20,169 nucleotides of DNA from NCBI GenBank assembly GCA_017553965.1, contig JAFZJK010000027.1, forward strand, positions 1 to 20,169, given 5' to 3'. The position numbers were made by a program, and so were the translations under genes. Shown here one piece after another: positions 7,780 through 15,453 of this stretch. This DNA comes from Lachnospiraceae bacterium. Its GTDB lineage: Bacteria; Bacillota_A; Clostridia; Lachnospirales; Lachnospiraceae. Numbering within the stretch: the stretch's first letter is position 1; each line of letters starts with the position of its first letter. Below the pieces are notes generated by a model. The model saw only the letters and a program-made list of their open reading frames with translations. It was not told the DNA's origin and ran no database searches.

Positions 7780-8283
7780 ATGGAAAATGATGAAGTGAAC
7801 CGTGCAGTAGATCTGTTTTATGATGATATAAAGAGATTTGCTTATGTTGCATGTAAAAATATACATGATGCCGAGGATATAACTCAGAATGTTTTTCTTA
7901 AGCTCTCTAATTATACAGGAATATTTGAAAACGACGAGCATTTGAAAAATTGGTTGGTAAGAGTAACTAAAAATGAATACAGTTCGTTTTTGAGAAGTCC
8001 ATGGAAAAAAAGAGTTGATCTGTATATTCCGGAACAAATAAAAGGTAGTTTAAATAATTATATAGAACATCCTTATGTGTATGATGCATTACTCAATCTG
8101 AAAAAAAAATATCGTGAAGTAATAATTTTGTTTTATTACGAGGAATATAGTGTTAAAGAAACTGCGGAGATCCTTAAAATAACACAAAGTACTGTCCTTA
8201 AACGATTGGAAAGAGCTAGGGGCATGATGAAAAAGTATATTTTTGAAAAAGAGCATATTACGGGAGAATTGGCAGATGAATGA
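7780..8283 (+). CDS. ECF-type RNA polymerase sigma factor (sigma 2)
   Basis: 167 residues. Region 2 lies near residues 10-75 (FYDDIKRFAYVACKNIHDAEDITQNVFLKL, with the LKNWLVRVTKNEY helix). Region 4 lies near 105-158, with an HTH around VKETAEILKITQSTVLKRLERAR. The ribosome site AAAGGAGGG is unusually close to the ATG (about 3 nt after GGAGGG). The gene follows lipoprotein 1 by 18 bases, so the sigma factor appears to be co-transcribed with the surface proteins. It belongs to a different ECF subgroup from the sigma factor at 3056: the region-2 sequences share only general family residues and it lacks the ECVND version. The stop codon overlaps the anti-sigma-like gene. Autoregulation of this operon by sigma 2 is a natural expectation but was not demonstrated. 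Confidence 0.87.
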   Translation: MENDEVNRAVDLFYDDIKRFAYVACKNIHDAEDITQNVFLKLSNYTGIFENDEHLKNWLVRVTKNEYSSFLRSPWKKRVDLYIPEQIKGSLNNYIEHPYVYDALLNLKKKYREVIILFYYEEYSVKETAEILKITQSTVLKRLERARGMMKKYIFEKEHITGELADE

Positions 8284-9403
8284 TTATATAACGGAAGAAG
8301 ATTTAAAACATAATCTCAAAACAGCATTGGATAGTATAAAAGCTACCGAGGTGGAGAAAAAGAAAGTTAAGCAATTATGTAAAGCAAATCGTGATGGAGG
8401 AAAGATAAAGCACAGTCTGCATTTATCTAAAGTGATAGCAGCCATAATTGGAGTAATTATCATATTATCGTTAGGTGGTGGGGTAATTTGGGCTATGACC
8501 GGGTCTGCGCTAAAAGAAGCATTTTTCTCTGGAAGTGATAATGAATTTGAAGAAGTTTACAGTGTAATAGGGGATGAATATTTATTAGGCGAGTATAAGC
8601 TAATATATGAAGGTTCTACTTATGATGAAGCTGTACAAGTTGGATATTTAAGTTTCAGCGTATATGATAAGGATGGAAATCCAATAGAAGCGAACTCTAT
8701 AAAAGTAGTTTCTAAAGAATTGGCAAACAGTTTAATTATGAGGAAAACGCAAGCCTTTAGCGTATTGATAAATGAAAAAGAAATAGGATTATTTGTATAT
8801 CTTAACTCTGAGAGTATGTTTACGGTCAATAACAATAATAACATACTTTTCAGGTTTTCCAGATTGAACATAGACAATAATGATCACTATAATGATAGTC
8901 CGTTTAGTTTTCTTGTTCTTGATATGGATAAGGCACAAGATGTATATAACAGGATAGACCAATTAGATGAAGACACAATTTGTCCATTATCTTTTGATGA
9001 GTCTAAGGGAATACCTTTATACGGCTACGATATTAATTCTATTCAGCCTGAGGTGGAGGATATTCTTAATGAATATAATCCCTGTTATGTAAAAAGCATT
9101 AACACTCCTGCGCAGATTATAGAATTTGATGGCATTAAGCTGACAATAGGACGTATGGATATTATTATTGAGTTTAATCAATTCAGAACAGTTAATAATT
9201 TCTCTTTAGTCAGAGATACAGGTGAAAGAGTATTATTTACATATAACAAAGGGTTTTGGAATGTAGAAGGAAATGAGAATATTCAAACAGGTGGGGGGCC
9301 GGGAAATCTCTTGGGAGATAGAAAAGAAGCTTTTAATATGGGTTTTGTGCTCGGAGCCGACGAAAAAGTAACTATAGAAGTAAACGGGAAAACCTATCGA
9401 TAA
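8276..9403 (+). CDS. Membrane-anchored anti-sigma-like protein (partner of sigma 2)
   Basis: 375 residues from the ATG at 8276, which has GGGAG at 8262-8266 with 9-nt spacing. An in-frame ATG at 8243 would overlap the sigma gene by 41 bases and lacks a ribosome site. The gene overlaps the end of sigma 2 by 8 bases. A short cytoplasmic, Lys-rich segment (about residues 1-46) is followed by one membrane helix (VIAAIIGVIIILSLGGGVIWAM) and an ectodomain of about 305 residues. That domain is homologous to the protein at 3613-4731 (WAMTGSALKEAFF, SFSVYDKDGNP, FVLGADEKV, NGKTYR). The cytoplasmic segment, which would hold the sigma factor, is not recognisably similar to its paralogue. That fits the two sigma factors being of different subgroups. 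Its position directly after the sigma gene supports an anti-sigma role; the sensed signal is unknown. Confidence 0.75.
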   Translation: MNDYITEEDLKHNLKTALDSIKATEVEKKKVKQLCKANRDGGKIKHSLHLSKVIAAIIGVIIILSLGGGVIWAMTGSALKEAFFSGSDNEFEEVYSVIGDEYLLGEYKLIYEGSTYDEAVQVGYLSFSVYDKDGNPIEANSIKVVSKELANSLIMRKTQAFSVLINEKEIGLFVYLNSESMFTVNNNNNILFRFSRLNIDNNDHYNDSPFSFLVLDMDKAQDVYNRIDQLDEDTICPLSFDESKGIPLYGYDINSIQPEVEDILNEYNPCYVKSINTPAQIIEFDGIKLTIGRMDIIIEFNQFRTVNNFSLVRDTGERVLFTYNKGFWNVEGNENIQTGGGPGNLLGDRKEAFNMGFVLGADEKVTIEVNGKTYR

Positions 9404-9426
9404 AGGATTTATGGAGAGTGCAGGTG

Positions 9427-10641
9427 ATGAGGATTTTACATTATAGGAAAAGAATACGCTATAAGAATGTATTATCTTTAGTAGTAGTTTTGACACTTGG
9501 CTGTCTACTTTTGGGTTGTTCCAAAGGAAACGTACCGGGGATAGAGGAAGACGCTTATGGAGTAGATGGGGAAGGTTTGTTTGGAACATATTGTAACAGC
9601 GGAGTATTGTATATGCATAGAGGCATAGTGTATTTATTTGAACCGGTTACGGGTACGGCTATGCCTATATGTACGAGAATCAATTGTTCTCATCAGGGAA
9701 AATCACCTCAGAATCCTAATCCTGATTGTGATGCATATCTTGGAGAGTTAACAGGTTATACTGCTATAATCGGAGATCATCTGTATTATGTGACCAAACC
9801 GGATGATACACATGGCAGTGCAGGCTTGTTTGAGAAGAACTTCTGTAGAGCTGATAAAGATGGAACAAACCGCAAAGTGTTATATCAAGCGGATGATATT
9901 TCTATCAGTACTATGGGAAAGTATGAAAATGGTTATTTTTTATATGGGTATTACAATCAGGAAGATATAAATGGTGAGCCTATAGACAAGGAAGAAGTAG
10001 GGATATGTGTACTGGATCTTAAGACAGAGGATATGCAGCAGATAAGACTCGGAGCTTACTATAATGGTCGTATTGGAGGAATGACGGTAGTAGACGATGA
10101 GCTATATTATAAAATTATATACTATACAGAAAGTCTGAAAGGATACGATTTTAGTTTTTTATCAGATCCGGCTAACAAGGAGTATTTTAACTCAATATTT
10201 AGGTCAGAAATATGGAAATATAATCTGAAGACAGGCGAAAAAGTATTATATTATTGCGGAGACCCCGAACAAAGCGTGCTGGGGTTGGGATATGGTTATA
10301 TGTATTATTCTGACAATAAGGATACTGAGCAGGTGGTAAAAAATCTTAAAACCGGGAAAGAGTATCGTGTTATCGAATCGGTAAGGAATACACCTTTTAT
10401 ATCCGGAGAAGGAATATATCTGCCGGGAGATGGGAAAATAAAGCTATGGAAGTATGAAACTGAGAATGTTGAAGAGATTGGTTCCTATCCTGATAATGAA
10501 GAGATGATCATACAATGGATATCAAAGGATTATGTATATGCGATCATGTTTTATGAGAGTGGATACAAAACCATGTATTATAAGAAGGACGAATTTATGA
10601 AGGGTCATTTGACAGGCCATGAGTATGTTGTTGGTAATTGA
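9427..10641 (+). CDS. Beta-propeller-like lipoprotein 1
   Basis: 404 residues from the ATG at 9427, with GGAGAG at 9413-9418 as ribosome site; an in-frame GTG at 9418 is less likely. The lipobox is LLLGC, lipidated Cys31. The body is a series of short beta-rich repeats: LYMHRGIVYLF, HLYYVTK, GTNRKVLYQADD, FLYGYYNQED, ELYYKIIYYT, KLWKYE. This resembles the WD/Kelch-like or DUF5050-type propeller lipoproteins common in clostridia. Near the front is a Cys/His set, C-x4-C-x-H-x11-C (9670-9729), conserved with identical spacing in the paralogue at 14250-15422. It could bind a metal ion or form disulfides outside the cell. The gene starts 23 bases after the anti-sigma-like gene and is likely in the same operon. 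A binding or sensing role at the surface is inferred; no enzyme motif is visible. Confidence 0.75.
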   Translation: MRILHYRKRIRYKNVLSLVVVLTLGCLLLGCSKGNVPGIEEDAYGVDGEGLFGTYCNSGVLYMHRGIVYLFEPVTGTAMPICTRINCSHQGKSPQNPNPDCDAYLGELTGYTAIIGDHLYYVTKPDDTHGSAGLFEKNFCRADKDGTNRKVLYQADDISISTMGKYENGYFLYGYYNQEDINGEPIDKEEVGICVLDLKTEDMQQIRLGAYYNGRIGGMTVVDDELYYKIIYYTESLKGYDFSFLSDPANKEYFNSIFRSEIWKYNLKTGEKVLYYCGDPEQSVLGLGYGYMYYSDNKDTEQVVKNLKTGKEYRVIESVRNTPFISGEGIYLPGDGKIKLWKYETENVEEIGSYPDNEEMIIQWISKDYVYAIMFYESGYKTMYYKKDEFMKGHLTGHEYVVGN

Positions 10642-10665
10642 AAAGGACAGGGGAGGTGATTCTGT

Positions 10666-10740
10666 TTGAAACTCTTGACTAAAGGTGGAGTTTTTTATAT
10701 GATAAAAATAAAAAGATTTGCAGCTTTGAATACAAGGTAA
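10666..10740 (+). CDS. Possible 24-residue leader peptide or remnant of a third small secreted protein gene
   Basis: A TTG codon at 10666 is preceded by GGGAGGTG (10651-10658) and opens a 24-codon frame ending at 10740. Within it, an ATG at 10699 preceded by AAAGGTGGAG starts MIKIKRFAALNTR. This internal start region resembles the start of small secreted protein 1 (AAAGGAGG, then ATG encoding MIKFKRCK), so it may be the stump of a lost copy. Too short and AT-rich for certainty. Confidence 0.3.
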   Translation: MKLLTKGGVFYMIKIKRFAALNTR

Positions 10741-10763
10741 TGAATAATGGGGAATGATGTACC

Positions 10764-11627
10764 ATGAAGCTTGAATGCAGGAACCTGACAAAAGACTATA
10801 AAAAAACACGTGCACTGGACGGATTCACGTTTGAATTCACCCCGGGGATATACGGCCTGCTGGGACCGAACGGGGCAGGGAAGACCACGCTCATGAACCT
10901 GATAACGGATAACCTGAAGCCCACATCTGGGGAAGTGCTCTGTGACGGTGTGCCCATAAAAGAGCTCGGCTCCGCATACCGTGCCAAGATAGGCTTTATG
11001 CCGCAGCAGCAGAACATATATCCTGCATTTACGGTGGAAAGGTTCCTCTGGTACATGGCAGGGCTTAAGGATCTGGATAAAAACACCGTAGAAGGGGATA
11101 TAAAGCAGCTCCTGGAGCAGGTCAACCTGTATGAAGACAGGAAAAAGAGGCTGGGTGAGCTTTCGGGAGGCATGAAGCAGAGGGCGCTTTTAGCCCAGGC
11201 GCTGCTCGGAAAGCCGGAACTCATAATACTTGACGAACCCACTGCAGGCGTGGACCCGAAGGAGAGGATCCAGATGAGGAACATCATCTCCCGGGTGGGG
11301 TTTGAGAGCATCATAATCATAGCCACGCATGTGGTACCCGACATACAGTTTATAGCAAAGGATGTACTCCTGCTCGACAAGGGAAAAGTGATAAAGCAGG
11401 GTGCACCCGGTAAGCTTTCCCGGAACATGCAGGGAAAGGTGTTCGAGATAGTAACGGATGATAAAGGATTTGAAGATATCCGCAACAGATACAGGATAGT
11501 GAACGTACATAAGGATGAGGAAGAGATAAGAGTACGCGTGGTAAATGATACGGTACCTGAACACGTGCATAAGGCCTGCGAGGTCAAGCCTGACCTTGAG
11601 GACCTGTACCTGTATCATTTTGAGTAA
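10764..11627 (+). CDS. ABC transporter ATP-binding protein (ABC-2/BcrA-like)
   Basis: 287 residues with all nucleotide-binding motifs: Walker A GPNGAGKTT (34-42), Q-loop in MPQQQ (Q81-83), signature LSGGMKQR (133-140), Walker B IILDEPT with AGVDP (154-165) and the switch His in ATHV (H189). A C-terminal extension of about 75 residues follows, as in drug- and peptide-export ATPases of the BcrA/NatA type. It would hydrolyse ATP to drive the membrane protein encoded 11 bases downstream. The gene starts 122 bases after propeller-like lipoprotein 1 on the same strand, so read-through is possible, though a separate promoter cannot be ruled out. Base composition is clearly richer in GC than in the genes before it (34 of 60 bases at 10861-10920 against 18 of 60 at 7621-7680), suggesting a different origin or expression history. 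The substrate is unknown. Confidence 0.93.
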   Translation: MKLECRNLTKDYKKTRALDGFTFEFTPGIYGLLGPNGAGKTTLMNLITDNLKPTSGEVLCDGVPIKELGSAYRAKIGFMPQQQNIYPAFTVERFLWYMAGLKDLDKNTVEGDIKQLLEQVNLYEDRKKRLGELSGGMKQRALLAQALLGKPELIILDEPTAGVDPKERIQMRNIISRVGFESIIIIATHVVPDIQFIAKDVLLLDKGKVIKQGAPGKLSRNMQGKVFEIVTDDKGFEDIRNRYRIVNVHKDEEEIRVRVVNDTVPEHVHKACEVKPDLEDLYLYHFE

Positions 11628-11638
11628 GGAGGTCAGGA

Positions 11639-13684
11639 ATGCTTTTCTTTAACGAGTTAAAGAAAACATTTGGAAAAAGGACATTTCTGATACTTGCTGC
11701 CGTCTGTTTCCTAAGCTGGCTGTTCATCACGGTAAGCGAGAAAAACAGGGGGTATGTTTTCCGTGCGGAAGATTATAAGGCCATATATGAAAGACCGGAG
11801 ATGAACGGAACCTTTGATGAGGCTGAAGAGTATATAAAGAGCAGGGATACGGGGGAGATAACCGCAGAGTATTTCCTGATAAGCTATGTAAAGTCTGAGA
11901 TAAACGATATATCCGGATACATGGACTACAGGGAGGGCATAATAGCTTCGGCCGAACGCCTGAGCGTGCTCCCCATATTCAGTGACGCATCCGGCTTTTC
12001 ACGCCTGAACATGGCTAAGACGGCAGAGGTATACGACAGCCTCCCCGCCATACGGACGGAGCCGGGACCCGGCAGGGGAGTGGTCATGGCTTCCGGGTAT
12101 ACAGGCTCTGTCATATTTGCCATAGTGTTCATGATATATATCATCTTTTCCCTTGTGGTAAGGGAAAAAGAGATAGGTACGCTCAACCTTACCCGTACCA
12201 CGGCAAAAGGGCATAAGCCCCACGGGGCGGCTAAGCTTAAGGTGTGCATGGTATCGGCTGTGCTGACAACAGTGGTGCTTGAGGGCATCAGCTGGATAAC
12301 GGCGGGGATGACATACGGTCTTGGGAATATGTCACGTCCCATCCAGTCCGTGCCCGAATACCGTACCTGTGTTTTTGAGCTGAGCATCACGGGCTTCATG
12401 CTCGTGACTGTCCTTTTTAGGGCAGCGTTTGTTGTTACGGTCACGGTACTTGTGTTCTTCCTTGCCTGTGCCTTTAAGACATATCCCGGCATGCTCCTCG
12501 GAATAGCAGCCATATCAGGGACAGAAGGCTTCCTGTATCTTACCGTACCGGGGAACAGTATATGGGGGCTTTTTAAGCTTATAAACATCTTTGCAGGAGC
12601 AGATACCGGCTTCCTGCTGGGGGATTATATAAACCTTAACGTATTCGGAAGACCGGTATGGTACCTTCCTGTTTACCTGGGGTTTTTATCCGTCCTGCTC
12701 ATAGTGTTCAGTATCTTAGGTATAATGGCGTATGACCGCATAACCGGTACTGCCGGTCAGGTACCGGACAGGGTAAGGCTCAGCCTGATCCCTTCACGCA
12801 GTCGTTCCGTATTTTTACAGGAGTGCCACAGGTACCTCTTCTGTGAAGGGGTACTGCTGATCCTTGCAGCCTTCATCATCTTCAGGGCTGTCTCTTTCAG
12901 CCCGGTCAGGGAAGTGTTCCGTATGCCGGAGGATATATACTATAAGCAGTATATGCTGCAGCTGGAGGGCATGTATTCGGAAGAAAAGACGGAAGAGATA
13001 AAGAACGAACGGAAGAAGTACGAAAGTGTAACGGAGGAGTTCCGGAAAAGCATGGAGCAGGCTTCGGACGAGACCATAAGGAGCCTGATATCGGCAAAGT
13101 TCCAGGATGAGACAAGGAAATATGCCGTGCTCGACCGGGTGGAGGCCCATGCAGAATACCTGAAGGAAAAAGGCGGAGCCTTTGTATATGACGCAGGATA
13201 CCGGATACTTACGAATGATGATACAGGAAAGAAGGATAACCGCATACTTGCTGTTATGGCAGCACTTATGATGGTGGTATGCTCTGTGTTCATGTATGCT
13301 CCCGATTACCAGACGGGAGTGGACCGGATAGTGAGGTCTACGGTAAAGGGAAGGAAGAAACTGTTCCTTAAAAGGGAAGCTGTAGGGACCGGGGTGCTGC
13401 TTATCCTGTTCGTAGTTACTTATATACCGTTTTTCGTGAGCGTGCTAAAGGCTTACGGAGCTGCCGGACCGGGATATCCGGCATGCTCATTGGGGCATCT
13501 GGAAAGCATACCGGCATGGATATCCATACGGGGTTACCTGATGATCTTAAGTGTTGTAAGGTTCGTGATCCTGTGGCTGGAAATGAACATGGTTTTCCTC
13601 ATCTCAACAAAGGTCAGAAGTATCTCATATGCCCTGATAATCGGGGTTGCGGTATTTGTGGTACCGTTGGGATTTGTATATTGA
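11639..13684 (+). CDS. ABC-2 type transporter membrane protein
   Basis: 681 residues; AAGGAGGT lies 5 bases before the ATG. About 11 membrane helices are visible: near residue 14-31, a group at roughly 155-365, one at 403-418 and a group from 536 to the C-terminus. Two soluble segments of about 115 residues follow the first helix (about 33-150) and the seventh (about 419-535). The two halves look alike in plan (helix, long charged external loop beginning with an EDxYK-like segment, then a helix bundle), which suggests internal duplication. A single chain could then supply both membrane halves, paired with two copies of the ATPase. Family members export peptides, antibiotics or lipids, or act in resistance; the substrate here is unknown. 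The long loops could contact the secreted or lipidated proteins of the locus. It shares the higher GC content of the ATPase gene. Confidence 0.85.
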   Translation: MLFFNELKKTFGKRTFLILAAVCFLSWLFITVSEKNRGYVFRAEDYKAIYERPEMNGTFDEAEEYIKSRDTGEITAEYFLISYVKSEINDISGYMDYREGIIASAERLSVLPIFSDASGFSRLNMAKTAEVYDSLPAIRTEPGPGRGVVMASGYTGSVIFAIVFMIYIIFSLVVREKEIGTLNLTRTTAKGHKPHGAAKLKVCMVSAVLTTVVLEGISWITAGMTYGLGNMSRPIQSVPEYRTCVFELSITGFMLVTVLFRAAFVVTVTVLVFFLACAFKTYPGMLLGIAAISGTEGFLYLTVPGNSIWGLFKLINIFAGADTGFLLGDYINLNVFGRPVWYLPVYLGFLSVLLIVFSILGIMAYDRITGTAGQVPDRVRLSLIPSRSRSVFLQECHRYLFCEGVLLILAAFIIFRAVSFSPVREVFRMPEDIYYKQYMLQLEGMYSEEKTEEIKNERKKYESVTEEFRKSMEQASDETIRSLISAKFQDETRKYAVLDRVEAHAEYLKEKGGAFVYDAGYRILTNDDTGKKDNRILAVMAALMMVVCSVFMYAPDYQTGVDRIVRSTVKGRKKLFLKREAVGTGVLLILFVVTYIPFFVSVLKAYGAAGPGYPACSLGHLESIPAWISIRGYLMILSVVRFVILWLEMNMVFLISTKVRSISYALIIGVAVFVVPLGFVY

Positions 13685-13723
13685 TTATATTAATGTAATG
13701 ATTTTGAAGATATAATAAGTAGG

Positions 13724-13753
13724 TTGACTTATAATAAAAAAAAATGTTATGAT
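13724..13753 (+). promoter_or_regulatory. Predicted promoter of the second secreted-protein operon
   Basis: TTGACT (13724-13729) and TATGAT (13748-13753) are separated by 18 bases of A-rich sequence, a strong sigma-A-like pair about 48 bases before the ATG at 13802. It implies that the 13802-16827 group is transcribed separately from the ABC genes. No clear terminator was seen between the permease stop and this promoter. Confidence 0.65.
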
Positions 13754-13801
13754 AAAGATGTTTCTAAAGGTAGCTTTTTATTGGCGAAAGGAGACTAAAT
13801 T

Positions 13802-14197
13802 ATGAAAAAAGGAAAGAGAATTGCAGCGATAGTATTGACTATTGTTATGGTGACGGTAACAAATGTTTGTGTTAAGGCAAACAGTAGTGAGCATGGTGCA
13901 CTTGGAGATTACACTGTTTATGCCCAGTCGCATATTAGTACTTATAGTGCATATGGAACTACGTATTCTTCGTTGTATAATCCTGATATTCTTGCTGAAG
14001 TTACGTATGCTGAATATATTTGTATAAAACCATATACAACCAATACCACTACGCTAACAGGATCTTCTTGGGGATATTCTACAACGACAAAAACTTTTTC
14101 GGCACCGGATGGTTATCGTAGTTCAAGTATAGCATGCGATCATAAAGCGAGTCTTGGCTCTGGAACCTGGACTAATCATACGAATGCAGCATATTGA
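13802..14197 (+). CDS. Small secreted protein 2 (paralogue of the one at 5966)
   Basis: 131 residues; the ribosome site is AAAGGAG about 7 bases before the ATG. The signal peptide has basic residues (KKGKR), a hydrophobic core and probable cleavage after VKA (residues 24-26), the same VKA then Asn/Asp-Ser-Ser junction as its paralogue. The mature part of about 105 residues is rich in Ser, Thr and Tyr and shares the pattern NP, YIxxxP, FSAPxxY, HxAS, TWT with the protein at 5966. Unlike that one it has two Cys in the mature part (in YICIKP and IACDHK), both at positions where the paralogue has other residues, so a disulfide is plausible. Function unknown. It has its own promoter, and its stop codon runs into a very stable hairpin before the next gene, so it may be expressed at a higher level than the lipoproteins downstream. 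Confidence 0.75.
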   Translation: MKKGKRIAAIVLTIVMVTVTNVCVKANSSEHGALGDYTVYAQSHISTYSAYGTTYSSLYNPDILAEVTYAEYICIKPYTTNTTTLTGSSWGYSTTTKTFSAPDGYRSSSIACDHKASLGSGTWTNHTNAAY

Positions 14198-14240
14198 AAT
14201 TTTAATTAGCCTCCATACAAAGGAGGTTAATTAAAATTTC
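14196..14240 (+). promoter_or_regulatory. Intercistronic RNA hairpin (19-bp stem)
   Basis: Bases 14196-14214 pair with 14222-14240 along 19 positions with only one G-U wobble (14209 with 14227), around a 7-nt loop. The stem begins within the stop codon of small secreted protein 2 and ends 9 bases before the ATG at 14250. It hides a GGAGG (14222-14226). The downstream gene keeps a separate GGGAG at 14243-14247. No U-run follows, so it is not a standard terminator. It may protect the upstream mRNA 3' end, attenuate, or tune translation of the lipoprotein. Confidence 0.8.
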
Positions 14241-14249
14241 CAGGGAGTT

Positions 14250-15422
14250 ATGAATAAGACAATTATAATAGTTTATTTAATCATGTTAGTAAGCATTTTA
14301 ACCGGATGTACCAAGACTAAGAAAAATGCCGATTTTGATGCTATCATAGCTTATGGCTCGATGGGTTATACTACTTCCTACAGTGATCTCGGGGTTTTTG
14401 AAAATGAAAGGGGTATTCTTTATTATTTTGACCCGGTAACTGGTATAAGTACACCTTTGTGCTCTAAAGTTAACTGTAGGCATGAAGGGTATAGCAGTAC
14501 CAATCCCCATCCGACCTGTGATGCATTTTTTGCTGAGTGGTACAACTGTTCTGCCATAGTGGGGGAGCGTCTGTATTATGTAGCCGGAGAAGAAGGAAAC
14601 GAGCTGTTTGTTAAGGATTTTTACCGGGCAGACAAGGATGGGACGAACAGAAAGCTTCTTTACCGTGCTGAAAATACCGAAATATTTACACTAGGAACAT
14701 ATGAGGGCAACTATTTTATCTATCTTTATTATAACCAGGAAGATCAGAACGGGATTCCGTTAGAGAAGATCAGGCTGGGGATGATCCTTCTTGATCTGGA
14801 AACAGAAGAAATAAAGGATGTTGATTTTGGAGACACATACGGAGGCCGCTTGCTGGCAGCTACAGTTAAGGATGATAAAATATATATATATATGTCATAC
14901 TTCACAGAAGATATCAGCAAGATCGATTTTGCCGGGCTGTCTGCTTTGGAAAGGGAGGATTATAATGCTTCGTTCCTAAAAGAAGAGATATGGGAGTACA
15001 GCATTAAGACAGGGGAAAAGAGAAAATACTGTGAGATACCTTCTGACAGCACATCCTGCATACTTGCATACGGACACATGTTTATTAGCTATGATAACCG
15101 GATGACAATGCAGGAGCTTGGGAATGATACAGTTTATGAGATAACCGGAGTATCAGGTGAAGGTTACAGTAAATGCCTGTTTGATTCTGGAGTTCTGTTT
15201 TCAGGGAATGGGAAAGTCCTGTTATGGGAAAACGGTACAAGAGAGCTAAAAGAGATAGGGACATATGATCCGGAGAACAGGATATATCTGACATGGGTTA
15301 CACCGCACTGGGTATACGGGAATATATTCGGAACAGCAGGTAATGACCCTGTCTGCTTTTCACGGGAAAAATTTATGAATGGTAACTTTAACTATAAGAT
15401 AATGGATATCATGACCGACTGA
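14250..15422 (+). CDS. Beta-propeller-like lipoprotein 2
   Basis: 390 residues. The lipobox is ILTGC, lipidated Cys20. It is paralogous over its whole length to the lipoprotein at 9427-10641: FDPVTGISTPLCSKVNC against FEPVTGTAMPICTRINC, FYRADKDGTNRKLLYRAE against FCRADKDGTNRKVLYQAD, and YNQEDQNGIPLEK against YNQEDINGEPIDK. The C-x4-C-x-H-x11-C set (14460-14519) is kept with identical spacing. Repeated short beta strands suggest a propeller exposed at the cell surface. The ribosome site GGGAG sits just after the hairpin at 14196-14240, so translation may depend on that structure. Gene order differs from the first cassette: here the propeller-like gene directly follows the secreted-protein gene and precedes the solute-binding-like gene. 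Confidence 0.75.
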   Translation: MNKTIIIVYLIMLVSILTGCTKTKKNADFDAIIAYGSMGYTTSYSDLGVFENERGILYYFDPVTGISTPLCSKVNCRHEGYSSTNPHPTCDAFFAEWYNCSAIVGERLYYVAGEEGNELFVKDFYRADKDGTNRKLLYRAENTEIFTLGTYEGNYFIYLYYNQEDQNGIPLEKIRLGMILLDLETEEIKDVDFGDTYGGRLLAATVKDDKIYIYMSYFTEDISKIDFAGLSALEREDYNASFLKEEIWEYSIKTGEKRKYCEIPSDSTSCILAYGHMFISYDNRMTMQELGNDTVYEITGVSGEGYSKCLFDSGVLFSGNGKVLLWENGTRELKEIGTYDPENRIYLTWVTPHWVYGNIFGTAGNDPVCFSREKFMNGNFNYKIMDIMTD

Positions 15423-15453
15423 TCATCTTATGCGTTAATTTGGAGACTGACCA

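Noticed and set aside
10796..11587. A 263-codon open frame on the minus strand opposite the ABC ATPase
   Set aside because: It is the antisense shadow of a gene with every ABC motif intact, has Ser/Pro-rich shadow-like composition and no ribosome site.
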